Shown here: positions 18,452 to 28,141 of the stretch, piece after piece
Numbering within the stretch: the first letter of the stretch is position 1
Layout of the letters: every line of letters begins with the position of its first letter
Source: Reichenbachiella sp.
GTDB taxonomy: Bacteria > Bacteroidota > Bacteroidia > Cytophagales > Cyclobacteriaceae
Reading direction: 5' to 3'
Assembly: GCF_033344935.1 (NCBI RefSeq)
Contig: NZ_JAWPMM010000001.1
Location: 1,350,001 to 1,414,000, forward strand
Length of the DNA stretch: 64,000 nucleotides
The notes under the pieces: generated by a model
The model's database searches: none
Seen by the model: only the letters and a program-made list of their open reading frames with translations
Told to the model about the DNA's origin: nothing
Translations under genes and position numbers: made by a program

Positions 18452-19600
18452 ATGAAAAAATTAACATATATCATTCCATTGATCCTTGTATTTGCCGTTG
18501 GATGTTCGAGCGATTTGGAAACTAAGAAAGCAGAAGTTGAGGAATTGAAAACTCAAATTCAAGACCTCAAAGGTCAAGTAGTGGCCCTCGAAGAGGAAAT
18601 CAGAAAAGAAGATCCAGCGTACGGAAAAGTCACAGTCAATAAAACTTTGATTACGGTGCTGGATGTGGTCCCGAGATATTTCGAACACAAAATCGAGGTA
18701 AGGGGTGCGGTAGAATCAAGAACCAATGTGACTGTTAGTCCTCAAGTTCCCGGGAAAATAGAAAGCGCAAATGTCATTGCCGGACAGAATGTGAAGAAAG
18801 GGCAATTGTTGTTTTCTCTGGATAGTGATATTATAAACAACAATATTGCAGAATTGGAAACAGCTCTTGAATTAGCCACGATAATGGCTGATAAGCAAGA
18901 AAACCTATGGAAACAAAATATTGGTACTGAAGTTCAATATCTCCAGGCTAAAAACAATAGAGAGTCTTTAGAGAGAAAGTTAGCAACAGCTCAATCTCAA
19001 CTCAGTCAGACTAGAATATTGGCTCCTTTTTCAGGGACAATAGATGCGATGGATGCTAAAGTGGGGGAGATGGCACAGCCAGGAATGCCATTGGTGAGAA
19101 TTGTTAATCCTAACGACGTGCACATCAGTTCGGATGTGTCTGAACGATTCATTGGCAAATTCAAAAAGGCCGATCAAGTGGATGTGTATTTCCCATCTCA
19201 GGATAAGAAAATGGTAAGTCAAGTGTCCTCTGTTGGTCAAGTGATCAATAGCCAGAATCGTACTTTCGAAATGGAAGTGTATTTACCAACACTTGATTTT
19301 CCTGTCAAGCCCAATCAGGTGGTTGTGCTCAACCTTAGAGACTACCAAAATGAACAGGCTTTAGTTGTGCCCACTCAGTTGATTCAAAAAGACAATAAAG
19401 GGTCATTTGTATTCGAAATCGTTAAGGAAGGAAGTAATCTGGTGGCGAAGAAAGTGTATGTGGAGACAGGCGTGACTTACAACAACGAGACAGAAATCAA
19501 ATCTGGATTGAAAGCCAATCAAAGACTGGCCAATAAAGGTTTCCGTGAGCTATCCGAAGGGGTGATAGTTAGTATCAAAGAGGATAAACCTGCCAAATAA
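18452..19600 (+). CDS. Efflux RND transporter periplasmic adaptor (membrane fusion protein)
   Basis: A 383-aa lipoprotein: the signal peptide ends in FAVGC, placing it on the periplasmic face of the inner membrane. A coiled coil follows directly (residues about 20-55, TKKAEVEELKTQIQDLKGQV). Lipoyl-type segments (SPQVPGKIESANVIAGQNVKKGQ and RILAPFSGTIDAMDAKVGE), a beta-barrel and a membrane-proximal domain complete it. A longer in-frame version from 18368 would lie inside the TolC gene and lose the signal peptide, so ATG 18452 is chosen. Confidence 0.93.
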   Translation: MKKLTYIIPLILVFAVGCSSDLETKKAEVEELKTQIQDLKGQVVALEEEIRKEDPAYGKVTVNKTLITVLDVVPRYFEHKIEVRGAVESRTNVTVSPQVPGKIESANVIAGQNVKKGQLLFSLDSDIINNNIAELETALELATIMADKQENLWKQNIGTEVQYLQAKNNRESLERKLATAQSQLSQTRILAPFSGTIDAMDAKVGEMAQPGMPLVRIVNPNDVHISSDVSERFIGKFKKADQVDVYFPSQDKKMVSQVSSVGQVINSQNRTFEMEVYLPTLDFPVKPNQVVVLNLRDYQNEQALVVPTQLIQKDNKGSFVFEIVKEGSNLVAKKVYVETGVTYNNETEIKSGLKANQRLANKGFRELSEGVIVSIKEDKPAK

Positions 19601-19623
19601 TCTTAAACTCAAAAGTAATTGAC

Positions 19624-22600
19624 ATGGCTGATAGCAATGTAAAAAATAAACAAATAGAGAAGGAGTTTGGGCTGACCACACTCTCGATCAACAACAGAAC
19701 TACCGTGTTGGTATTGAGTGCTTTGATTGTCTTGATGGGCATTTCGACGTATATCAACTTACCAAAGGAGAGTTTTCCTGAGATTCGACAACCAAAGGTT
19801 TATATCGGTACGCCACACCCAGGTAATTCCCCGGTTGATATGGAAAATTTGATCACCAGGCCCATTGAGAAAGAGCTTAATACCATTTCCGCTGTGGAGG
19901 AAATCCGATCCACTTCTGTTCAGGATTATTCTACCATCATTGTGGAGTTTACTTCTACGACTTTGATCGAAGATGCTTTGACTAAAGTGAAAGATGCTGT
20001 AGATAAAGCAAAGCCTGAATTGCCTAGTGATCTGGAAAAAGATCCGAATATATTCGAAATGAACTTTTCGGAGTTCCCAGTTTTGAATATTAACCTGTCT
20101 GGAAATTTTAGCATCGAAGAGCTGAATGACTACGCAGAAGATCTGGAAGATGAAATTGAAAAGATTAGTCAAATTTCTAAAGTGGATATTCGAGGGGTCG
20201 ACGAGAAAGAAGTTCGGGTAAATGTGGATCCATATCAAATGGAAGCCCGTTTGGTGAACTTTGGGGACATCGAAAACGCCATCCGTGCGGAGAATATCAC
20301 ACTTTCTGGAGGAAACTTGAAAGAAGGAGATATACGTCGTTCGATCCGTGTGGTGGGCGAATTCAAAGACCCAAAGGATCTGCTCAAAGTAGTGGTTAAA
20401 CATGAAAAAGGCAATATTGTATACTTAGGAGATATTGCTGAAGTAGAATTCGACTACAAAGAAAAGCAGAATTATGCTCGCCTCAATGGTAAGCCTGTTG
20501 TGATGCTCGACATTGTAAAAAGAAGTGGAGAGAATTTGTTGATCGCTACGGATAAAATCGACGAGATCATCGCTGACTTCAAAGCTAACAGATTCCCTGA
20601 GGGCATGGAAGTGACCAAAACCAATGACCAGTCTCAGCAAACCAGAGACATGGTGAGTAGTTTGGAAAATAATATTATTTCTGGGGTGTTGCTAGTGGTT
20701 CTTGTACTGCTATTTTTCTTGGGCACTAGAAATGCGCTGTTCGTTGGGGTAGCCATTCCACTTTCGATGTTCATGGCATTTATGATTTTGGGAATGTTCG
20801 GCATCACGATCAATATGATGGTGCTGTTCTCTTTGATCATGGCACTGGGTATGTTGGTGGACAATGGTATTGTGGTCGTGGAAAATGTTTATCGATTGAG
20901 AGAGCAAGGTCTATCGGCATATGAAGCGACCAAAAGGGGTGTGGGTGAAGTGGCTTGGCCAATTATTGCTTCCACAGCTACGACTTTGGCTGCATTCTTA
21001 CCTTTGGCTTTCTGGCCGGGTATCATGGGTGAGTTTATGAAGTTTTTGCCGATTACTCTGATGGTGACTTTAGGCTCTTCTTTGTTTGTGGCATTAGTTA
21101 TCAATCCTGTTTTGATTACCGCATTCATGAAGTTGGACGACGGCAAGCCTGCGGATAAAAAGAAGATTTTTATCTACTTTGGCATTGCCTTGGGATTGGG
21201 TCTTTTGCTACTGTTCACAGACATAGCACCTATAGGCAGATTATCTATCGCGTTTGGTTTGGTTATTCTATTAAACGTGTTTGTGCTAATTCCTATTTCC
21301 AGGAAATTCCAAAGATCGTTTTTGCCTTGGTTAGAAGGAGTGTACAAGAAGTCTATGCAATTTGCTTTAGCAGGATGGATGCCTTATGTGTTCTTCTGGG
21401 GAACCGTAGGATTATTATTTTTCTCTGTGGCTTTGATGAATGTCTTTCCTCCAAATGTTGAATTCTTCCCTAAAACACCACCGAAATATGTGAATGTGTT
21501 TGTGGAGTATCCAATTGGTACAGATGTAGAGACAACCAATGCATTTACCTCTAAGCTCGAAAAGAAAGTGGCGGTACTCGTCAAGCCTTATGGTGAAGTT
21601 GTAGAGTCGATCACTGTCAACGTGGGCGCAGGAGCTTCCGACCCGATGGATCAATCTTCATTTGGGCAAAGTGATACGCCGAATAAGGCACGGATTACAG
21701 TCAACTTTGTTGAGTTCAGAGAAAGAAATGGTGTTTCAACAAATGAAATTTTGGACAAAATCAGATCGTCCATGTCGGGTTATCCAGGTGTGGCAGTTAC
21801 TGTGGATCAAAATAGTGATGGCCCTCCGGTAGGTAAACCTATCAGTATCGAAATCATCGGAGACGATTTTGCTACCTTGATCGATTTGTCTGAGCAGATG
21901 AAGAGCTTTATCAACAAATCTGGAATAGAGGGTATTGAGAAATTGAAATCTGATTTGGAGACTGGAAAGCCAGAATTAGTAGTTGATATTGACCGAGAAA
22001 AGGCTAGAAGGTTTGGTCTATCTACGCAAGGAATAGCTATGGAAATTCGTACGGCGCTATTCGGGAAAGAAGTTTCTAAATACAAACGAGGAGAAGATGA
22101 TTATGAAATTCAGGTGAGGCTGGCTGAAAAGTACAGATATGACATCGATGCCTTGATGAATAAGAGCATCGTTTATAGAAATCAGTCTAATGGTAAGATT
22201 GTGAGTGTTCCTATCTCTTCTGTAGCTACAGCCGATTTGAGCTCGACTTATGGTTCGATCCGAAGAAAAGATTTAAATCGAGTGGCAACACTTACCTCGA
22301 ACGTGGTGAGTGGCTATAATGCCACTTTGATCAATGATCAGATCAAGGCCTTATTGAGTGATTTCAAAATGCCAATAGGCTACGAGTTTAGATTTGGTGG
22401 AGAGCAAGAAAAGCAAGCCAAAGAAATGGCTTTCTTGAGTAAGGCATTGTTGATAGCTGTATTCATGATCTTCCTGATTATCGTATCACAGTTCAACAAG
22501 ATTACTACTCCGTTCATAATCATGATGTCTGTAGTGTTGAGTACCATTGGTGTGTTCTTAGGACTAGTTGTTTTCCAAATGAATTTCGTAGTCATTATGA

Positions 22601-23025
22601 CCATGATTGGGATTATTTCCTTAGCGGGAATTGTGGTGAACAATGCCATCGTATTGATTGATTTTATCGAGTTGAGTAGAAATCAATTGAGAGCCGACAA
22701 AGGAGTGGACAAGCTGGAAATGAGCGATATCATCAGTGCCATTGCTACTGCAGGTGCCACACGTTTGAGACCTGTATTATTGACTGCGATTACAACCATT
22801 CTTGGTTTGATCCCATTGGCGGTGGGGATCAATATTGACTTCATCAACTTCTTTGCCTCTTTGGATGCAGACTTCTACTTAGGAGGTGATAATGTTGCCT
22901 TCTGGGGGCCTATGTCCTGGACGATCATTTTCGGTTTGACTTTCGCGACATTCCTGACGCTGTTTATCGTGCCGGTGATGTACTTGTTCTTTGCAAAACT
23001 GAATAGGAAACTAGGGATAAGTTAA
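19624..23025 (+). CDS. RND-family efflux pump permease (AcrB/HAE-1-like)
   Basis: An 1133-aa inner-membrane proton-driven exporter with the classic duplicated layout. One N-terminal helix (VLVLSALIVLMGISTYINL) is followed by a large periplasmic loop, a helix bundle around residues 345-560, a second periplasmic loop and a C-terminal helix bundle. PKESFPEIRQPKVYIGTPHPG is typical for the family. The charged helix segment (MALGMLVDNGIVVVENVYR) carries the proton-relay Asp. It is slightly longer than AcrB (about 1050). Last gene of the operon, followed by a strong terminator. Substrates are probably hydrophobic compounds (inference). Confidence 0.94.
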   Translation: MADSNVKNKQIEKEFGLTTLSINNRTTVLVLSALIVLMGISTYINLPKESFPEIRQPKVYIGTPHPGNSPVDMENLITRPIEKELNTISAVEEIRSTSVQDYSTIIVEFTSTTLIEDALTKVKDAVDKAKPELPSDLEKDPNIFEMNFSEFPVLNINLSGNFSIEELNDYAEDLEDEIEKISQISKVDIRGVDEKEVRVNVDPYQMEARLVNFGDIENAIRAENITLSGGNLKEGDIRRSIRVVGEFKDPKDLLKVVVKHEKGNIVYLGDIAEVEFDYKEKQNYARLNGKPVVMLDIVKRSGENLLIATDKIDEIIADFKANRFPEGMEVTKTNDQSQQTRDMVSSLENNIISGVLLVVLVLLFFLGTRNALFVGVAIPLSMFMAFMILGMFGITINMMVLFSLIMALGMLVDNGIVVVENVYRLREQGLSAYEATKRGVGEVAWPIIASTATTLAAFLPLAFWPGIMGEFMKFLPITLMVTLGSSLFVALVINPVLITAFMKLDDGKPADKKKIFIYFGIALGLGLLLLFTDIAPIGRLSIAFGLVILLNVFVLIPISRKFQRSFLPWLEGVYKKSMQFALAGWMPYVFFWGTVGLLFFSVALMNVFPPNVEFFPKTPPKYVNVFVEYPIGTDVETTNAFTSKLEKKVAVLVKPYGEVVESITVNVGAGASDPMDQSSFGQSDTPNKARITVNFVEFRERNGVSTNEILDKIRSSMSGYPGVAVTVDQNSDGPPVGKPISIEIIGDDFATLIDLSEQMKSFINKSGIEGIEKLKSDLETGKPELVVDIDREKARRFGLSTQGIAMEIRTALFGKEVSKYKRGEDDYEIQVRLAEKYRYDIDALMNKSIVYRNQSNGKIVSVPISSVATADLSSTYGSIRRKDLNRVATLTSNVVSGYNATLINDQIKALLSDFKMPIGYEFRFGGEQEKQAKEMAFLSKALLIAVFMIFLIIVSQFNKITTPFIIMMSVVLSTIGVFLGLVVFQMNFVVIMTMIGIISLAGIVVNNAIVLIDFIELSRNQLRADKGVDKLEMSDIISAIATAGATRLRPVLLTAITTILGLIPLAVGINIDFINFFASLDADFYLGGDNVAFWGPMSWTIIFGLTFATFLTLFIVPVMYLFFAKLNRKLGIS

Positions 23026-23050
23026 TATCCTATGAGTTAAAGGCAATAGA

Positions 23051-23083
23051 AGCGAGATCTTGCAAAAGGTCTCGCTTTTTTTG
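23051..23083 (+). terminator. Terminator of the efflux operon
   Basis: AGCGAGA...TCTCGCT stem (7 bp plus inner pairs) followed by seven T residues. Confidence 0.82.
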
Positions 23084-23108
23084 TATCTTTTTAATTGGAA
23101 TTCGTGCA

Positions 23109-23116
23109 TATATTTG
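23109..23116 (+). promoter_or_regulatory. -7 element upstream of proline dehydrogenase
   Basis: TATATTTG matches TAnnTTTG exactly, 33 bp before the start codon. Nearby TTG triplets are spaced 11 or 25 bp away, so the -33 box is not well defined. Confidence 0.4.
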
Positions 23117-23148
23117 CCGTCCAAAAAATGAGCAACAATTATTGACCA

Positions 23149-24315
23149 ATGATAAACTTCGATGACACCCAAGTGGCATTCGCAGACAAGTCGAATTTTG
23201 ATTTGAAAAGAATGCACTTCCTTTTTCTTTCGATGAACAACCCTGTAATCGCAAGGATTGGGATTTGGATGACTGTTTTTGCGCTAAAGATTCACTTGCC
23301 CATCAAGTGGATGATCAAAAAAACAATCTTTGCGCAATTTTGTGGAGGTGAGTCATTAGAAGATTCAAAAGGAACAGTTGAGAAGTTGGGTGCTTCACAT
23401 ATTCGTACAATTCTGGACTATTCTGTAGAAGGCGAAGATTCTGAAAAAGTTTTTGATGCCAATCGCGATGAGATCATTCGTTCTTTGGAGTTAGCCGCTA
23501 CAACCGACCATATCCCTACTGGGGTGATGAAGCTTACTGGATTTACCGAATTTAAATTGTTGGCCAAGAAGCAGAGTGGCTCTGCAATGTCAGCGGATGA
23601 AGAAAATAGATATGCTGTTTTTCTCGAAAGAGTAAATCAGATCTGTGCAAAAGCAGTGGAAGTGAAGAAATACTTGTTTATCGATGCAGAGGAAACCTGG
23701 ATTCAGGATGTAATCGATGAGGTGGTATATGCCATGATGGAAAAGTATAATAAGGAGACAGTGTACATTTTTAATACCTATCAGATGTACCGAACGGCCT
23801 CATTGCAAAATCTAAAGGACGCGCATCAGTTGGGATTAGACAAGGATTTCAAGGTCGGGGCGAAGTTGGTGCGTGGTGCATACATGGAAAAGGAAAGAGA
23901 CCGAGCAAAAGAAAAAGGATACGAAGATCCGATCCAGCCGAACAAAGCAGCTTCAGATAAAGACTATGACGCAGCGGTAACTTACTGTATTGAGTACATC
24001 AATGATATTTATTTATGCGTGGGTACGCACAATGAAAATAGCTGTAAGCTAACGGCTGAATTGATGGACCATCACGGAATTGCTAAAGCAGATCCTAAAG
24101 TCTATTTCGCTCAACTTTATGGAATGAGCGATAATCTTTCTTATACACTAGCGAATGAAGGATACAATGTGGCTAAATATGTGCCATACGGCCCGGTAGC
24201 CAAAGTATTACCCTATTTGATGCGACGCGCCGAAGAGAACACTTCCATTGCAGGCCAAAGTAGTCGGGAATTTACTTTGGTAAAAAAAGAAATCAAGAGG
24301 AGAAAGAGCGCTTAA
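23149..24315 (+). CDS. Proline dehydrogenase
   Basis: A 388-aa FAD enzyme that oxidises proline to pyrroline-5-carboxylate. The barrel segments are TGVMKLTGFTEF, FIDAEETWIQDVID, AKLVRGAYMEKERDRA, and the substrate-binding arginines in the C-terminal LMRRAEENTSIAGQSSRE. It is the short monofunctional form; no P5C dehydrogenase domain or gene is adjacent. The following NhaC Na+/H+ antiporter is 185 bp away and probably separate. Confidence 0.93.
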   Translation: MINFDDTQVAFADKSNFDLKRMHFLFLSMNNPVIARIGIWMTVFALKIHLPIKWMIKKTIFAQFCGGESLEDSKGTVEKLGASHIRTILDYSVEGEDSEKVFDANRDEIIRSLELAATTDHIPTGVMKLTGFTEFKLLAKKQSGSAMSADEENRYAVFLERVNQICAKAVEVKKYLFIDAEETWIQDVIDEVVYAMMEKYNKETVYIFNTYQMYRTASLQNLKDAHQLGLDKDFKVGAKLVRGAYMEKERDRAKEKGYEDPIQPNKAASDKDYDAAVTYCIEYINDIYLCVGTHNENSCKLTAELMDHHGIAKADPKVYFAQLYGMSDNLSYTLANEGYNVAKYVPYGPVAKVLPYLMRRAEENTSIAGQSSREFTLVKKEIKRRKSA

Positions 24316-24499
24316 TCCCATTCCAATATTTTTTCTAAAAAAGTCCTAAGATTCCTGTGTATAGATCTCAGATCAGATCTTTGGACTAATACAATATTAC
24401 CATCCGGGATTATTTTAATCGGTAATTTCTAACCGCAGCTTTTTGGTTGATTAAAAATGATTAACTTCCGAGTTTTTAATACCAAAAATGCGCTAGCGA

Positions 24500-25951
24500 A
24501 TGAGTACAAGCAGTGAGAAGAGAGAGCCTTCGCTTATTGAGGCATTCATACCTATAATATTCCTCATAGTTTTTTTATCTGTCAATGTTTCCATCTTTGG
24601 AGATGACGCCCTGTCCGGTTCCAATCAGATTGTTTTGATACTTTCTGCTATGGTAGCGGCCATACTGGCTTCGCGTCTGGGATATAAATGGAAGGATATT
24701 GAAAAATCCATGGTGAAGAGTATCACTTCGGCCATGGGCTCCATTTTGATTTTGTTGATGATCGGGTCATTAGCCGGTAGCTGGTTGATAAGTGGAGTGG
24801 TTCCTGCCATGATTTACTACGGACTTCAAATATTGAACCCAACCATATTTCTTTTTGCAGCTTGTGTAGTTTGTGCGATTGTGTCTATGGCCACTGGAAG
24901 TTCATGGACTACAGCCGCTACAGTGGGTATTGCCCTCATAGGGATCGGTCAAGCTATGGGAATTCATGAAGGTATTGTTGCAGGAGCTATTCTCTCAGGA
25001 GCATATTTTGGTGATAAAATGTCTCCGCTATCAGATACTACAAACCTCGCCCCAGCTATGGCTGGGACGGACTTGTTTACCCATATTCGATATATGGTTT
25101 ACACTACTTTTCCCTCCATTTCCATTACGTTGGTCATCTTTCTGATTATGGGTTTTTTCAATACAACTGCAGAGGCAAGCGTAAATACGGGTGAGGTACT
25201 TGAAGCTATATCCTCTAAGTTTTATATATCGGGATGGTTGTTTATTGTTCCGGTTGTGGTGATTATACTTATTGTTAAAAAAGTACCGGCATTTCCGGCC
25301 TTAATGGTAGGGACTTTACTGGGAATTTTGTTTGCGCTCATTTTTCAGAGAGAAGTGATTAGTGAGGTGTCAGGTTATTCTGGCGCTTACTGGAAAACCA
25401 TGTTTGTAGGAGTGATGAAAGCCCTCTATGGACATGTAGGTGTGACTACTTCCAACGAAATGGTCAACGAGTTGCTAAGCTCAGGAGGTATGTACAAAAT
25501 GCTCAATACGATATGGCTCATCATGTCCGCTATGATGTTTGGCGGAGTGATGGAAGGAGCAGGAATGCTCAGAGTGATTGCACAAGCCATAATGAAAAGA
25601 ATAGAGTCTAGTGGCGCATTGATTGCTTCTACTGCAGGTACCTGTATGTTTTTCAACGCCACAGCCTCAGATCAATATTTGGCCATCGTAGTGCCAGGCA
25701 GAATGTATGCTGACTTGTATAAAGAAAAGGATCTTGCTCCTGAAAATTTGAGTCGAACTTTAGAAGATTCAGGTACTGTAACATCCGTACTTGTACCTTG
25801 GAATACCTGTGGTGCTTATCATTCCAGTGTCTTGGGTGTGGGCGTGTTGGCCTTTGCTCCCTATTGTTTTTTCAATATCATTAGCCCTTTTATGACTATA
25901 TTATTCGGATATTTAAAAATTAAGATTCGAAAACTGAGTGACAAAAAATAA
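24500..25951 (+). CDS. nhaC: NhaC-type Na+/H+ antiporter
   Basis: A 483-aa polytopic membrane protein with about 11-12 helices. NhaC-type segments are MATGSSWTTAATVGIALIGI, GAYFGDKMSPLSDTTNLAPA and, in the second half, NATASDQYLAIVVPGRMYADL and VPWNTCGAYHSSVLGV. It exchanges internal Na+ for H+ and helps pH and salt balance, in keeping with a marine host (inference). The 3' neighbour starts 8 bp later, so they are co-transcribed. Confidence 0.9.
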   Translation: MSTSSEKREPSLIEAFIPIIFLIVFLSVNVSIFGDDALSGSNQIVLILSAMVAAILASRLGYKWKDIEKSMVKSITSAMGSILILLMIGSLAGSWLISGVVPAMIYYGLQILNPTIFLFAACVVCAIVSMATGSSWTTAATVGIALIGIGQAMGIHEGIVAGAILSGAYFGDKMSPLSDTTNLAPAMAGTDLFTHIRYMVYTTFPSISITLVIFLIMGFFNTTAEASVNTGEVLEAISSKFYISGWLFIVPVVVIILIVKKVPAFPALMVGTLLGILFALIFQREVISEVSGYSGAYWKTMFVGVMKALYGHVGVTTSNEMVNELLSSGGMYKMLNTIWLIMSAMMFGGVMEGAGMLRVIAQAIMKRIESSGALIASTAGTCMFFNATASDQYLAIVVPGRMYADLYKEKDLAPENLSRTLEDSGTVTSVLVPWNTCGAYHSSVLGVGVLAFAPYCFFNIISPFMTILFGYLKIKIRKLSDKK

Positions 25952-25958
25952 AATTTGA

Positions 25959-26546
25959 ATGAAGATTAGGAAGATTACGAAGCAGGAAGTAAACGCACTT
26001 CCATTGATGAAATATGAAGGGGAGTATCAAATAATCGACAAAGAAAGTCAAGTAAAAAAAGCGGTTGAAGCTTGTAAAAAGGCCAAAATATTAGGATTTG
26101 ATACGGAAACAAAACCGGCTTTTAGAAAAGGTGAATCTTATCCTGTAGCCTTATTACAGTTGTCATTACCCGATATGGCATTTTTATTCAGATTGAATAA
26201 AATCAGCCTTTCGGAAGAAATCGTAAGCCTCTTCGAGGATCCAAAAATCAAGATTGTAGGTATAGGCATAAGGGATGATATCAAGGACTTGCAAAAACTG
26301 AGAAAATTCAAACCTCATGCATTTGTAGACCTCAATGAGCTTGGAGCCAAACTCGGATTTGAAAGTATTGGTGCCAGGAATTATGCCGGTATGTTTATGA
26401 ACCATAGGATTTCAAAGAGCCAACAGGTATCTAATTGGGAGAACGAGGTGCTGACCGAATCTCAAATTAGCTATGCGGCTACAGACGCCTGGATATGTCT
26501 TGATATCTATAGAAAAATGATGGAAATTCAAGCGAAGTCGAACTAA
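25959..26546 (+). CDS. RNase D-like 3'-5' exonuclease (DEDDy)
   Basis: A 195-aa single-domain exonuclease. All DEDDy motifs are visible: Exo I in ILGFDTETKPAF (Asp and Glu), Exo II in VGIGIRDDIKDL (Asp), and Exo III in SYAATDAWICLDIY (Tyr and Asp). It lacks the HRDC domains of full RNase D. Substrate may be RNA or DNA; similar short proteins are common in Bacteroidetes. It lies 8 bp after nhaC. Confidence 0.9.
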   Translation: MKIRKITKQEVNALPLMKYEGEYQIIDKESQVKKAVEACKKAKILGFDTETKPAFRKGESYPVALLQLSLPDMAFLFRLNKISLSEEIVSLFEDPKIKIVGIGIRDDIKDLQKLRKFKPHAFVDLNELGAKLGFESIGARNYAGMFMNHRISKSQQVSNWENEVLTESQISYAATDAWICLDIYRKMMEIQAKSN

Positions 26547-26665
26547 AGCGAATATTTACCAATATTTTCAGAATCCATTGCAATTCTACTAGCTAAAATA
26601 TTTCTATATTTATTGCTAGGCAGCGTCTTGGGCTCGACGCCCTTCTCAATTGAATCAAACAGCGC

Positions 26666-27274
26666 ATGAATAATCTTAGAAAAAAGCAGACCAATCAACT
26701 GAATCACCTTAAAAATATTGTGGCCTTCAGAGATTTGATGGAAGGCTCTGATGTGAATATTGTCTATCTCGGTAAGATTACCCAAAATACAATCAATGGG
26801 ATTACTGCCATGACCGAGGAAGATATGACCGATAAAAAAGAGGATAAAAAAGTATCTCGACGGGTATATCACGTGATGATTGAAGCGTTACAGAATATTT
26901 GTAAGCATGCGGACAGTACGGCTGAGTACGCTTCTGATAGTTTGGAAGATGGATTGGCGAAAGATGGGATTTTCCTGATCGGAGATAATGACTATGAGTA
27001 TTATGTAACGACAGGCAATCAAATTTCCCTTGATAATGCAGTAAGACTTCGTGATATTCTAGACCGTGTGAATTCCTTGGACAAAGAAGAGCTAAGGGCG
27101 CTGCACAAAACCACGATGGAGAACACAACCATTTCAGAAAAGGGTGGTGCTGGTTTAGGATTTATTGATATCAAAAAAAGAACAGGAACAGAGTACGAAT
27201 ATTATTTTGAGCCATTAGATGCAGAGCATTGTTTTTTCATTCTAACCATTCGAATCAGAAAGGAAGACGCCTAG
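26666..27274 (+). CDS. SiaB-family protein kinase (DUF6272)
   Basis: A 202-aa protein of the SiaB type, a GHKL-fold kinase without a histidine-phosphotransfer domain. The ATP-binding N box is MIEALQNICKHAD and the glycine-rich lid is EKGGAGLGFIDIKKRTG. In Pseudomonas aeruginosa SiaB phosphorylates SiaC and the phosphatase SiaA removes the phosphate, controlling biofilm through a diguanylate cyclase. The SiaC homologue lies 275 bp downstream. The pair opens an extended chemosensory locus. Assignment to the family is firm; the output in this organism is inference. Confidence 0.88.
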   Translation: MNNLRKKQTNQLNHLKNIVAFRDLMEGSDVNIVYLGKITQNTINGITAMTEEDMTDKKEDKKVSRRVYHVMIEALQNICKHADSTAEYASDSLEDGLAKDGIFLIGDNDYEYYVTTGNQISLDNAVRLRDILDRVNSLDKEELRALHKTTMENTTISEKGGAGLGFIDIKKRTGTEYEYYFEPLDAEHCFFILTIRIRKEDA

Positions 27275-27548
27275 GGATTTAGTACAATTTGTCGGATTCC
27301 ACGTCTATTCAATTCTCAGCCACGAAAGTTCACTTTCATTTCATCAAGAAATTCATTAAATTATTATAGAAAACCCTGCCATATTGGGCTAATAATGAGC
27401 TCAATAATGCGATAAGCGGTTTTACCTAATATGAAATTTAGGTACAAAAACGTATTGAAATGCGGTATAATAATCTCTAATATTGAATCTTAGAATAATT
27501 ATAGACCATTTTAATAAAATAAGAATTAAGAATAGTTCGAATACGGTA

Positions 27549-27953
27549 ATGGATGGATATTTTATAAGACCCACAGGTACAACCCCATCGGTTAATTTCC
27601 GACCAGGAAATGGTGAGCTAGAACTCCGTGGAAATTCTATGCCTGATGACCCGTTGAGCTTTTATGGACATGTTTTTAGCCATTTGCCTGCCTTAGACAA
27701 TGATGAGCTTAAGGCCATCAATGTCAACTTCGCACTCAAGAATATCGAAGACTCAAGCACATATCTCCACATCCTTATAAAAAAGTTAATTTCACTTTCT
27801 TCGGAAAAAAGACCGCTTAATATCACTTGGTATTATGAAAAAAACAGGACAAATATCCTTGAGATCGGACGTGAAATAAGCGAACACTACAGCCATCCAT
27901 TTAAGTTTGTCGAAGTATTCAAAATCAAGGATCAGTTGCGTCAGGCATCGTAA
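27549..27953 (+). CDS. SiaC-family regulatory phosphoprotein (DUF1987)
   Basis: A 134-aa protein of the DUF1987/SiaC family: the N-terminal strand pair TPSVNFRPGNGELELRG with NSMPDDPLSFY is diagnostic. The segment NFALKNIEDSSTYLHIL aligns with the SiaC phospho-acceptor region, so one of S, S or T there is the likely SiaB target (inference). ATG 27549 is preferred; a TTG at 27483 would add 22 residues that the family lacks. The 274-bp gap after siaB holds no gene. Un-phosphorylated SiaC in Pseudomonas binds and activates a diguanylate cyclase; none is encoded here. Confidence 0.86.
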   Translation: MDGYFIRPTGTTPSVNFRPGNGELELRGNSMPDDPLSFYGHVFSHLPALDNDELKAINVNFALKNIEDSSTYLHILIKKLISLSSEKRPLNITWYYEKNRTNILEIGREISEHYSHPFKFVEVFKIKDQLRQAS

Positions 27954-28141
27954 GATAAGGTTCTTAATATTCTGTTCTCATTTTTGGTTTATAAATGGAT
28001 TTCTTATTAAGGAAGGGAGAAGGTTGATATAGACAATATATCCCTTTCTAAATGATTTGAAAGTTATCATTTAATTGTAGAATCATGTATATTAGAAAAA
28101 ACCAATAAGACCGAATTTTTTAACAACAATCAATAGGGCCG

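Noticed and set aside
19759-20403. 214-codon open frame on the minus strand inside the RND pump gene
   Set aside because: Antisense shadow of a strongly conserved RND coding region; the translation has no family features.
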